Of a stretch of DNA of 36,728 nucleotides, positions 16,468 through 23,270 are shown piece after piece. Numbering within the stretch: position 1 is the first letter of the stretch; every line of letters begins with the position of its first letter. The translations under genes and the position numbers were made by a program. Source of the DNA: a bacterium (GTDB lineage Bacteria > Omnitrophota > Gorgyraeia > Gygaellales > UBA12090); NCBI GenBank assembly GCA_004299495.1, contig SCPY01000269.1:1-36728 (forward strand), written 5' to 3'. Below the pieces are notes generated by a model. That model was not told the DNA's origin. It saw nothing but the letters and a program-made list of their open reading frames with translations, and ran no database searches.

Positions 16468-16806
16468 ATGCGAAACCTGCTTTTCAAGAATGTTACTTCT
16501 GAGGACAGGAGGCGAAAGCGGCTCTCCAGTGTGGAATTCTTTGATCAGCCGGGCCTGCATACTACCGTCAACCGGCATATGGTCTGTAGGATTATGGACG
16601 CGGGAAAGCCGGACGCGCTTCTGCCGAGGCCTACTTTATATGTGTTTAAAAGGCGCGACACCAGGTTTAACATAGAGGAATTTTATTGCCGCATCAAAGG
16701 CCAGATGTATTGCGCCGACCAGGGCAGGATATATCTGGTGCACTTTATCAATTCTCTAAGAATTCACCTCAAGGCAAGTTCATCGGGAGTCGATAAAGTA
16801 ACCTGA
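16468..16806 (+). CDS. conserved hypothetical protein, 112 aa
   Basis: A basic, cytoplasmic-looking protein beginning MRNLLFKNVTSEDRRRKR, with about four Cys (for example CRIMD, YCRIKGQMYCADQ) and no signal peptide or membrane helix. I have an impression of small proteins with this MRNLLFKNxTSxDRRRR start in Omnitrophota genomes, but I cannot name a domain. The hydrophobic C-terminal pattern (YLVHFINSLRIHLKA) could be beta strands. The only usable start is ATG 16468, since an in-frame TAA lies at 16459; AGGAGGAG is 14 nt upstream, which is long. It has its own promoter and directly precedes the structured RNA and surface-fibre genes, so a regulatory role is possible but unproven. Confidence 0.65.
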   Translation: MRNLLFKNVTSEDRRRKRLSSVEFFDQPGLHTTVNRHMVCRIMDAGKPDALLPRPTLYVFKRRDTRFNIEEFYCRIKGQMYCADQGRIYLVHFINSLRIHLKASSSGVDKVT

Positions 16807-16831
16807 CAAGTAAATAACCGCAATATATACT
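16803..16831 (+). promoter_or_regulatory. sigma70-type promoter for the structured RNA
   Basis: CTGACA (16803-16808), 17-nt spacer, TATACT (16826-16831). It overlaps the stop codon of the 112-aa gene. The predicted start, near 16838, is only a few bases before the first arm of the structured RNA that follows. Confidence 0.65.
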
Positions 16832-16837
16832 TTATTT

Positions 16838-16971
16838 AAACTTTTGAAAACATTTTAGTCCGGCTTTCCTGATTATGCCTGCCGACAGGCAGGGGAAGGA
16901 GGTCAGGAAAAGCCACGGGAATTATTCAGCCGGATTGATTATGAAAATGGATCAGTCCGGCTTTTTGTTTT
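16838..16971 (+). ncRNA. candidate structured RNA: riboswitch-like leader or small RNA, class unknown
   Basis: The segment folds by eye into nested perfect or near-perfect stems. AGTCCGGCT (16857-16865) pairs with AGCCGGATT (16928-16936, one G-U). TTCCTGA (16866-16872) pairs with TCAGGAA (16903-16909). CCTGCC (16878-16883) pairs with GGCAGG (16888-16893) around a GACA loop. AAGCCACGGG (16910-16919) stays single-stranded. The 3' arm of the outer stem is also the 5' arm of an intrinsic terminator, so the two are mutually exclusive, the classic riboswitch layout. A further 11-nt inverted repeat, CTTTTGAAAAC (16841-16851) and GTTTTCAAAAG (16967-16977), encloses everything. A promoter sits just upstream and another just downstream, so an independent ~130-nt RNA is equally possible. 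Confidence 0.55.
16928..16971 (+). terminator. intrinsic terminator, competing with the leader's basal stem
   Basis: AGCCGGATTGAT (16928-16939) pairs with ATCAGTCCGGCT (16951-16962), 12 bp with one G-U, 11-nt loop, followed by a T-rich run to 16971. Bases 16928-16936 are needed for both this hairpin and the upstream aptamer-like stem. Confidence 0.8.
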
Positions 16972-16996
16972 CAAAAGCCTGAAATCGATATTTTCC

Positions 16997-17024
16997 TTGA
17001 CTCTGGTTATGCAAAGGGTAAAAT
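16997..17024 (+). promoter_or_regulatory. second promoter, directly before the surface-fibre operon
   Basis: TTGACT (16997-17002), 16-nt spacer, TAAAAT (17019-17024). The predicted start is near 17031, only a few bases before ATG 17034, so the transcript would have almost no 5' leader. Confidence 0.55.
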
Positions 17025-17033
17025 ATATATGTC

Positions 17034-18449
17034 ATGGGGCTTAAAATGATAAAAAAAGCTAACTCGGTAATTCTATCTTTCATTACGGTTTTCTCCGTTT
17101 TATTTATCCTTCCCCAGCATCTTCGGGCTGAAATTTCCCTGTCGGTTAACCCTCATGCAGGGGGAAGTGAGTTAGATTTTGGACAACTGAATCAGGTTTA
17201 TCAGGAAGTAAGCCGGCAGGTAGGCGTGGAAATCAGAGGCACTAATACGCAATATGAGCTAAGGCAGGAGCCCTTAAGCCCTCTACGAAATGCCAGAGGG
17301 GACGAAATTCCCTGGAGTAATCTTACCTTGAGAGGATTAGCCGGGACCAATAAGTTTGGCAGATTACAAGTAAACCCGGAACCGGTAAGGAATGCAGTGC
17401 TTTACACTGCTAACCAAGATGGAAATGCGGATTCCTTTACTTTGGTGTATACTCTCAAATTTTTTGAGGGTATCCGGCCTGATTTTTACCGCGGCCAGCT
17501 TAGGTTTAGCGTAATTCCTGTAAATGCCGGCCAGAGTTCAGTTTCTGCCATTTTAAACATTGTCGTAGTGGTAAAGCCGGAAACTGAGGCCGGAGTGCCC
17601 ATGCCTTACATAGAAATTACTACTGTTACCGGATCAAGATTTATTTACCTTAATTCCAAAAGAGAAGAAAGCAAAAGATGCGATGTTCTGGTAAAAATTA
17701 ACGGCAAATTTAACCGGCCTTTCTCTATATATCAAATTTTAAACCGTTTTCCCGAATCAGGAGAAGGGCAGAGCCTTGAGCCAGAGGCAGTAATGGTTGA
17801 AGCGCGAGGCGCGCGCGTAGGAGCGGGTTTGCCTTTGAGCGCGCTATCGCTAAATCCGCTGGTTATCTACAAATCAAAGCCGACCGGTGAGGCGGATAGC
17901 GGTTTTATTGTTTCTTATAGCTTGGGGGGCCATACTTCAGGCAGGGCAGGCAGGTATAGGTCGCGTATCCAGTTTGTCCTGGAGGAAATGGGTATAGAAA
18001 GAGAGCGACAGGCAATGGAATTAGATATAGAAATTGAGCGGGTTTTTGATCTGGTGATTACTTCTTCAGTGTTTGAGAGCGGGGATATTGAATTCCGCGG
18101 CCTTAGGCCGGGAGAGCCGCCCCAGGTAAATGAAGTGGTGGTAGAAATACTGAACAATACCGGTAAAAGATATCAACTCAACCAGAATATCTTATCAGAG
18201 TTAGTGGACAAGCAAGGTAACAAGATTGAGAGCAAGTATTTTACTCTTAGAACCGAAAGTATGCAGACCAAGGGGATATTAAAAGCCACCCAAAAACAGG
18301 AGGCCGGGAAGGGGGATACAGTTTTATATATTTCTGACAGCCGGGGTTCAAGCGATAAGTTTAAGATCATCTATGAATTAGAAGGCTCTCAGGATATAAA
18401 GGCCGGAGATTATGCCAGCAGGATAAGCTATTCTTTGTTGGAATTGTAG
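17034..18449 (+). CDS. exported protein with three pilin-like repeats
   Basis: 471 aa with a signal peptide (IKKANSVILSFITVFSVLF, cleavage near HLRA-EISL). The mature protein is three related ~130-residue units at about 33-165, 200-335 and 345-471. Each opens with beta-strand sequence containing a DFG or GDIEF-like motif and closes with a strand block such as DSFTLVYTLKFFEGI, DSGFIVSYSLGGHTSG or DKFKIIYELEGSQDI, followed by a YRxxLxFSV-like end. This looks like tandem Ig- or pilin-type domains, so a structural subunit or tip protein is likely; I know no named family. The start could be ATG 17034 or 17046; neither has a good ribosome-binding site. It heads a cluster with a pilin-like protein, a chaperone-like protein and a barrel protein. 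Confidence 0.8.
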   Translation: MGLKMIKKANSVILSFITVFSVLFILPQHLRAEISLSVNPHAGGSELDFGQLNQVYQEVSRQVGVEIRGTNTQYELRQEPLSPLRNARGDEIPWSNLTLRGLAGTNKFGRLQVNPEPVRNAVLYTANQDGNADSFTLVYTLKFFEGIRPDFYRGQLRFSVIPVNAGQSSVSAILNIVVVVKPETEAGVPMPYIEITTVTGSRFIYLNSKREESKRCDVLVKINGKFNRPFSIYQILNRFPESGEGQSLEPEAVMVEARGARVGAGLPLSALSLNPLVIYKSKPTGEADSGFIVSYSLGGHTSGRAGRYRSRIQFVLEEMGIERERQAMELDIEIERVFDLVITSSVFESGDIEFRGLRPGEPPQVNEVVVEILNNTGKRYQLNQNILSELVDKQGNKIESKYFTLRTESMQTKGILKATQKQEAGKGDTVLYISDSRGSSDKFKIIYELEGSQDIKAGDYASRISYSLLEL

Positions 18450-18529
18450 TGGTTTTAAAAGAATGAGGCGTTTTTTAAAAAAGCTCAATGGTGTTAGTGT
18501 TAGAAAAAATAAATCAGGAGGTAAAGAAA

Positions 18530-19117
18530 ATGAGAGTTATGAGTAAAGTTGTTTTGGCAGCTATTTTTGTTCTGTGGGCTGGCGCTTCGCTTTGTCTTGC
18601 CGCGGCAACAGCAACGAGGAATGTGAGGGCAATAGTTCCGACGATGAATCAGAGTTTGACCCTGACGGTAAGTAAGATTACCCCGGGCACTCCCGATGTG
18701 TGGACGCCGGCAACAGAGGTTGATTTCGGCACCCTGACCCACGATGCCGCTAACCACATCTTCAGGGGGGCGGTTTTTTATGCCATAGATGTGGACGTGG
18801 TGGACAATACCAATGCCTGGACCCTCAGCCATGCCAGGACTTCACTGAAGATGGATGCCGTTAACAATCTGGACGATAATGTCAATGTTGCTTTTGTGAA
18901 GCAAACATCAGGTACAGTTGGGGCAGAGCTGAGTAAGTTTAGTTTTAACAATAGCAATGGTAAGTCTTTTACCAAGGCTCAGCTTGATGGTGGATGGCTG
19001 AGGATTTATTATGGCGTAGCCACGGGCAGCGGAGACGCCACTGGCGTAGTGCTGGTTCCCGAAATCAAGCCCTCAGGCAGTTATCAGGGAACCATAACTT
19101 TGACTTTGACGCCATAG
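18530..19117 (+). CDS. pilin-like secreted protein, single domain
   Basis: 195 aa from ATG 18530, chosen because AGGAGG (18516-18521) lies 8 nt upstream; the longer frame from 18488 would add 14 residues with no such site. A signal peptide (MSKVVLAAIFVLWAGASL, cleaved after LAAA) is followed by a beta-rich domain with the motif EVDFGTLTHD and a C-terminal SYQGTITLTLTP strand. The VDFG motif and the terminal strand resemble pilins of the archaic chaperone-usher (Csu/SCPU) type and WxL-like surface proteins. It would be the main fibre subunit if this cluster makes a pilus. No Cys pair is visible in the mature part, unlike many SCPU pilins. Confidence 0.8.
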   Translation: MRVMSKVVLAAIFVLWAGASLCLAAATATRNVRAIVPTMNQSLTLTVSKITPGTPDVWTPATEVDFGTLTHDAANHIFRGAVFYAIDVDVVDNTNAWTLSHARTSLKMDAVNNLDDNVNVAFVKQTSGTVGAELSKFSFNNSNGKSFTKAQLDGGWLRIYYGVATGSGDATGVVLVPEIKPSGSYQGTITLTLTP

Positions 19118-19203
19118 GAAAAAAACCGCCAGAGATGGAAAATGAAAGCGGAAAGGCGGGAGGGTTTGTTTGTCTTTTAGGTTGACAAAGAGGAGGCTCT
19201 CTG

Positions 19204-20097
19204 ATTAAAACAAAAGTTTCTAAGAAAATAGCACTATTAATTTTTGCATTCAGTTTTATTCAGCCATCCTGGGCAATTGAATTGCCTTATCTGGATAAGG
19301 CAAAAGTCCGCCTTACCCTTGCCCGAGGCTCACAAGAGTTTGGCGAGATTATTTTTAAGAACCCCAGTTCTCAGGCTGTCTCTATGCGGGTTTATCCTGA
19401 GGATTGGTTTTATGCTTCGGGAGGAGACGGTTCTAAGTCTTTTGCCCCTGCCGCCACAACTGACCGCTCCTGTAGTTCCTGGATAAGTTTTTCTCCGGCA
19501 GAGTTCAGCATACCCCCTAAGGGTGAGCAACGGGTAAGCTATAAGGTGAATGTGCCGCAGGATAACGGCTTAGAGGGCGGCTATTATGCGGTATTATTCT
19601 TTGAAAGCAAGGTTGGTGAATTAGCCCGTCCAGAGCAGGAGGCAGGCGCGGGGCTGAATTTGGTGGTGCGCTTAGGCGCCTTGTTTTACATTGAAATCAA
19701 TGGTACGGTAAAAAGAACGGCCGTGATTGATAATTTAAGCCTCAAAAAAGAACCTTCTCCTGACCGCCTTTTCATAGAAGCAGATTTTCGTAATAGCGGT
19801 AACGTGGACATTACAGCCAGCGGTACCTTTCATATCATGGACCGGGAAGGATTAGTTTATGCGCGGGGAGAGTTTAATACCCTGTATGCCTTTCCTGGAG
19901 ATGCGGCGGAATTAAGCGGCTCTTGGGATACCCGGAAGAATCCTATACCCAAGGGTAACTATGATGTCGTTTTGACCATTGATCTGGGCCGGGCTTTGAG
20001 TGAAGCAGGCCTTGGCCGTGGCCCGATACTTACCAAAGAGGCGGCAATAGAAATCGGGGATAAGGGAGAGATTCTTAGGGTCGGTGCATTAGAATGA
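19204..20097 (+). CDS. periplasmic chaperone-like protein (PapD/DUF916-like), non-ATG start
   Basis: About 297 aa if read from ATT at 19204. Two Ig-like domains follow a signal peptide. Domain 1 (SQEFGEIIFKNPSSQAVSM, then SWISFSPAEFSIPPKGEQRV, then GGYYAVLFFES) has the layout of fimbrial chaperones and of DUF916 (WxL-interacting) proteins. Domain 2 starts near RLFIEADFRNSGNVDI. The first ordinary start codon in frame is TTG 19282, which would remove the signal peptide. Upstream, AGGAGG (19191-19196) is followed after 7 nt by ATT AAA ACA AAA, giving a textbook signal peptide (KTKVSKKIALLIFAFSFIQ, ending PSWA). CTG 19201 is an alternative start. Its stop overlaps the next gene (ATGA), so both proteins probably work together. 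Confidence 0.83.
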   Translation: MKTKVSKKIALLIFAFSFIQPSWAIELPYLDKAKVRLTLARGSQEFGEIIFKNPSSQAVSMRVYPEDWFYASGGDGSKSFAPAATTDRSCSSWISFSPAEFSIPPKGEQRVSYKVNVPQDNGLEGGYYAVLFFESKVGELARPEQEAGAGLNLVVRLGALFYIEINGTVKRTAVIDNLSLKKEPSPDRLFIEADFRNSGNVDITASGTFHIMDREGLVYARGEFNTLYAFPGDAAELSGSWDTRKNPIPKGNYDVVLTIDLGRALSEAGLGRGPILTKEAAIEIGDKGEILRVGALE

Positions 20098-22841
20098 CTG
20101 ACAAGGGGAAAATGAGCCTGCGTGGTATTTGGAAAAAGATATTCTGCTTTACCCTGGCGGTTATCTTTTGGGGTGCGCAAAATCACCCGTTGTATGCTTA
20201 CTTAGAAATTCAGCAGTATTTGTGTGAATACGGAATTAAATTCTTCAACCAGGGTAAATACGATGAGGCAATGAATGAATTTAGAAAAGCCATTTTGGTT
20301 CAGTCTAACTATGAGCCCGCCTTACGTTATATCCAAATAATTGAAGAGAGTAGGGGTGTTCAGAAATATGAAGTCCGTCCCGAAACTAAGAAGGATGGGA
20401 TAATTGTTAAAGAATTGGATCGCATAGAGAAGAAAATCCTCTTTCCTCCCGCCGGATTAGGGGCTTTACCTCAAATAAAAAAGAAAGGCGCGCCGGTTGT
20501 GTTAAGTATTGATGAATACGCAATGTTTGGCCATCCGCTTGAGCTTCCTGAGGGAGAAAGCCTTATTCTTGCAGGCAGGAATATCCGAAAATTTTTGGTG
20601 ACTCATCCCGAGATTATCACGGTTGAGAAAAGAGGTTCTGATGAGATTATTGTTAGCGCAACTAACATCGGCTACGCTGACCTGCATGTCTGGGACGATA
20701 GGGGGCGCAGAACGGTAGAGGTTTTAGGCGTATTTGCACCCTTGGTTGAAGAGGGGGCGCTTTTGCGCGATATTGAGAAGGCGGATAATTTTAGGCTGCG
20801 TTATACCGTGGACTGGTCAACCTTTGAAACCGGAAGCAATGTGAAAAATTTCCGGCGTAGCAGCTATTACCTTAGGCACGGCATGGGGTTAGAAGGGGCC
20901 ACGCCATACGGAAGGTTTGATTCTTTTGCTGTTTTGAGCAGGTTTAAGACAAATTCTGATTTTACCTATTATACGGCAGGCATCACTGATGGCGTGTTTG
21001 GACGGTTTAAAGGGTGGTCTTTGCGTGGGTTTGATTTTTCTCCTCCTATTTATAACCTCGCTTTTCAATCTGTGGCCTTACGAGGCGTTCAGTTCAGGTC
21101 CCCCGCGTTTCATAACAAATTAGATTATACCGTATTCTCGGGAAGGGAAAAAGGCGGAGTTGTCGGAGCGCTCTCAACGGATTCGGAAAACAGGCAGGAA
21201 TCATTCTTAGAGGGCGTTAATCTAAGTTACTCTCCCCTAAAAAATCAAAACTACAAATTAACGATGCTGCACGGCTACGGCAGCGATAGGACGGATACCT
21301 TAAATCCCTTTGCGTATGATTTTATCGGCAGCCTGAATTTTAACCCTTGCGATTTTTCCTACGAAATCGCCAGCAATGGCGAGCGCTTTGCCCACCTTTT
21401 TAAAACTGCCTTGCGCCGGCCGAGACTTTTATTGAACACAGAATTCCGTGATATTGACCGAAATTTTACTACTATTCGCGGTACCGCTTCGCGCCAGGGA
21501 GAGATTGGAACGCTCCTGAGCCTTAATTATACCCCTACAAATAAATTAGGCATCCAGAGCAGTTTGGACGTATACCGGGACAGCCTTAATCCGGCCCTGG
21601 ATAATGATACCCGCCTGAATGAAGATTTTGGATGGAATGCGAATTACCAGCTGAACGAGCAAACATACTTGAGGTTTGACTATTCCCTCCAGAATCAGTT
21701 AGGCAGGCTGGCCCAATTCCGCTATCAAACCTTCGGTTCAGGGGTATATAAGAAGTTTAAGTTTATAAAGATGATTGATAGCCACTTCAATTATCAACAT
21801 CAGGAAAATGATAATTTTTCTTCCCCCGCTTCAGACTATATTAATGAAAAAATTGTTGCGGGCGTGCGCTTTAAGCTGCTGGGAGATTTACATTATTATT
21901 TCAATAAGGAGATTAACTGGTTTGATGAGAGATTTAGCGGAGTCCAAACTATACCCCATGCCTACGAGACCGGGATTGATTGGTCAAGTCCGGTTGGCGT
22001 TAGCCCATTATCCGGCACATTTCGATTGAGTTTTCGCGATGAGGAGGATACTGTTTCCAATTTAAGTTTTTTCAGCGGAGAGGATTTTCTTGAAACTTAT
22101 TTAGAATTAGCTTACCGGCCGCATGATGGGATGGAGCTATTCGGCTCTTGTCGTTTTCGCAATGTTTGGGCCGAAAGCCCCCGGGTGAATGCCCGTATGG
22201 AGGCTACCTTTAATGCCGGGATGCGCTATCTTTGGGATACCGGAATGCGCTGGGAATCAATAGGTGCTATTGAGGGGTATGTCTTTAACGATTATAATCT
22301 GAACGGTTTAAAAGAATCCTATGAGCCAGGCATGCCGGGGGTCAAGCTTTGGCTCGGAAAGGAAAAATCTATAAATACGGATGCTTCAGGTCATTATAAA
22401 TTTTCCAAGGTAAAGGCGCGTAAGAGCGCGGTGAGTGTGGATACCGCGACTATCGCGCCGGGTTATTTATTGACGTCGGCGCAAACGCAAGAGTTTAAAT
22501 TAGCCCACGGCGAGCTCGCCAGGATAGATTTTGGCCTCACCAGCCGTTCTGAGATCAGCGGAATCGTATTTGATGATATTAACAGAGATGGGAAGTTAAG
22601 CCAGAAAGAGCCTGGAGTTAAGGGCGTGATTATAACTATAGAAGACGGCACAAAAGCAGTAACTGATGATTTAGGAAGATATTTCTTTAGAAAGGCCAAG
22701 ACCGGAAAACACAGGCTCGCTTTGGATATTGACAGCCTGCCCGCGACATACCTGCCAGCAGTTTCTATCTATAGAGAGGTTGAGCTTTCCGAGGGAACAA
22801 GCTTTAAGTATGATATACCCTTAAAGAGGATTGAGAAATAG
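20094..22841 (+). CDS. outer-membrane usher-like protein: TPR-like, CpaC N-domain, beta-barrel, two SdrD-B-like domains
   Basis: 915 aa. A signal peptide (about 1-35) is followed by a TPR-like helical pair (about 37-85, YGIKFFNQGKYDEAMNEFRK). At about 130-215 lies a domain resembling the pilus-assembly N-domain of CpaC/RcpA secretins (FGHPLELPEGESLILAG ... YADLHVWDDRGRRTVEV). Residues ~225-715 show alternating aromatic and polar residues typical of a large outer-membrane beta-barrel. Two SdrD-B/carboxypeptidase-like domains end the protein, at ~720 (IEGYVFNDYNLNGLKE) and ~815 (SGIVFDDINRDGKLS), each with an Asp/Asn-rich Ca-binding-like turn. Fimbrial ushers also combine a barrel with Ig-type C-domains, so a fibre exporter is a fair inference, but the barrel itself was not matched to the usher family. 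No secretin domain is present. It overlaps the chaperone-like gene by 4 nt. Confidence 0.8.
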   Translation: MTDKGKMSLRGIWKKIFCFTLAVIFWGAQNHPLYAYLEIQQYLCEYGIKFFNQGKYDEAMNEFRKAILVQSNYEPALRYIQIIEESRGVQKYEVRPETKKDGIIVKELDRIEKKILFPPAGLGALPQIKKKGAPVVLSIDEYAMFGHPLELPEGESLILAGRNIRKFLVTHPEIITVEKRGSDEIIVSATNIGYADLHVWDDRGRRTVEVLGVFAPLVEEGALLRDIEKADNFRLRYTVDWSTFETGSNVKNFRRSSYYLRHGMGLEGATPYGRFDSFAVLSRFKTNSDFTYYTAGITDGVFGRFKGWSLRGFDFSPPIYNLAFQSVALRGVQFRSPAFHNKLDYTVFSGREKGGVVGALSTDSENRQESFLEGVNLSYSPLKNQNYKLTMLHGYGSDRTDTLNPFAYDFIGSLNFNPCDFSYEIASNGERFAHLFKTALRRPRLLLNTEFRDIDRNFTTIRGTASRQGEIGTLLSLNYTPTNKLGIQSSLDVYRDSLNPALDNDTRLNEDFGWNANYQLNEQTYLRFDYSLQNQLGRLAQFRYQTFGSGVYKKFKFIKMIDSHFNYQHQENDNFSSPASDYINEKIVAGVRFKLLGDLHYYFNKEINWFDERFSGVQTIPHAYETGIDWSSPVGVSPLSGTFRLSFRDEEDTVSNLSFFSGEDFLETYLELAYRPHDGMELFGSCRFRNVWAESPRVNARMEATFNAGMRYLWDTGMRWESIGAIEGYVFNDYNLNGLKESYEPGMPGVKLWLGKEKSINTDASGHYKFSKVKARKSAVSVDTATIAPGYLLTSAQTQEFKLAHGELARIDFGLTSRSEISGIVFDDINRDGKLSQKEPGVKGVIITIEDGTKAVTDDLGRYFFRKAKTGKHRLALDIDSLPATYLPAVSIYREVELSEGTSFKYDIPLKRIEK

Positions 22842-22880
22842 ATAGAAACCGCGGCATCTCGCCCCTAAAAAATACGGGTA

Positions 22881-23198
22881 TTATCTATTGTAAATGGTTT
22901 TTACCAACACAAGGACGGAATTCTCTCCTTGTTCTGTTGTTTTTGCCTCTTGCGCGTCCTCTGTAATAACATAAGAGGCCTCTTGTTGATTTTCCCGCTG
23001 AATAGTTATATCCATTTCTCTTGGGGCGGGTTTTTGTTCCTCTATGAGCTGTTTTTCATCAGGCGCGGCATTTACTCCCGGTATAGCCGGTATGGTACAG
23101 GAAACGCCTAAGGTTTGGGCATTGCTTTGCGCAAACGTAATTGTCTGCACCAATAATATAGGTAACAAAGCCATTAATATCGCCAGGGAATTCTTCAT
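22881..23198 (-). CDS. small secreted protein under c-di-GMP riboswitch control
   Basis: 105 aa with a clear signal peptide (MKNSLAILMALLPILLVQTI, cleavage near TFAQ-SNAQ). The mature part is short, acidic and Gln/Glu-rich, with the segment VSCTIPAIPGVNAAP and a hydrophobic VLVLVKTIYNR end. I do not recognise a family; the CTIPAIPG segment recalls N-termini of pilin-like surface proteins, and the C-terminal hydrophobic strand could be a donor or acceptor strand. The start is well supported: GAGGAGG at 23207-23213 is 8 nt before ATG. It is the only minus-strand gene here, convergent with the usher-like gene. Upstream are promoter, riboswitch and two terminators, so it is clearly a regulated unit. 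Confidence 0.85.
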   Translation of the reverse strand: MKNSLAILMALLPILLVQTITFAQSNAQTLGVSCTIPAIPGVNAAPDEKQLIEEQKPAPREMDITIQRENQQEASYVITEDAQEAKTTEQGENSVLVLVKTIYNR

Positions 23199-23229
23199 AT
23201 TATTTACCTCCTCTTAGGCTAATTCTCAT

Positions 23230-23266
23230 AAAAAAGCCCTAAAGGCGCTTACAGCACCATTAGGGC
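23230..23266 (-). terminator. second tandem terminator in the riboswitch leader
   Basis: On the minus strand GCCCTAA and TTAGGGC (23260-23266 and 23236-23242) form a stem with an inner GGTGC/GCGCC stem, followed by TTTTTT (23235-23230). It lies between the first terminator and the ribosome-binding site of the small secreted protein. Confidence 0.8.
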
Positions 23267-23270
23267 GGAT

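Noticed and set aside
16490..16675. Alternative + frame ORF inside the 112-aa gene
   Set aside because: No ribosome-binding site, unusual composition, and the overlapping frame looks more protein-like.
16838..16971. Calling the structured RNA a true GEMM-I riboswitch
   Set aside because: It lacks GGCAAACC, a GNRA-capped first hairpin and the second hairpin; only AAAGCCACGGG and AGCCGGATT resemble the class.
16841..16977. Miniature transposable element bounded by CTTTTGAAAAC/GTTTTCAAAAG inverted repeats
   Set aside because: No flanking target-site duplication is visible and the interior is a coherent RNA fold with its own promoter and terminator.
17029..17049. Six-codon ORF (MSWGLK) whose stop overlaps ATG 17046
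   Set aside because: Similar in layout to the aroF leader but too short, with only a weak distant AAAGGG and no amino acid logic; likely chance.
18463..18486. Hairpin between the three-repeat gene and the pilin-like gene (GAGGCG, T-run, A-run, GCTC)
   Set aside because: The stem is mostly A-T with mismatches and lacks a following T-run; not convincing as an attenuator.
18488..18529. Longer N-terminus of the pilin-like protein from ATG 18488
   Set aside because: No ribosome-binding site there, while AGGAGG precedes ATG 18530 and that start gives a standard signal peptide.
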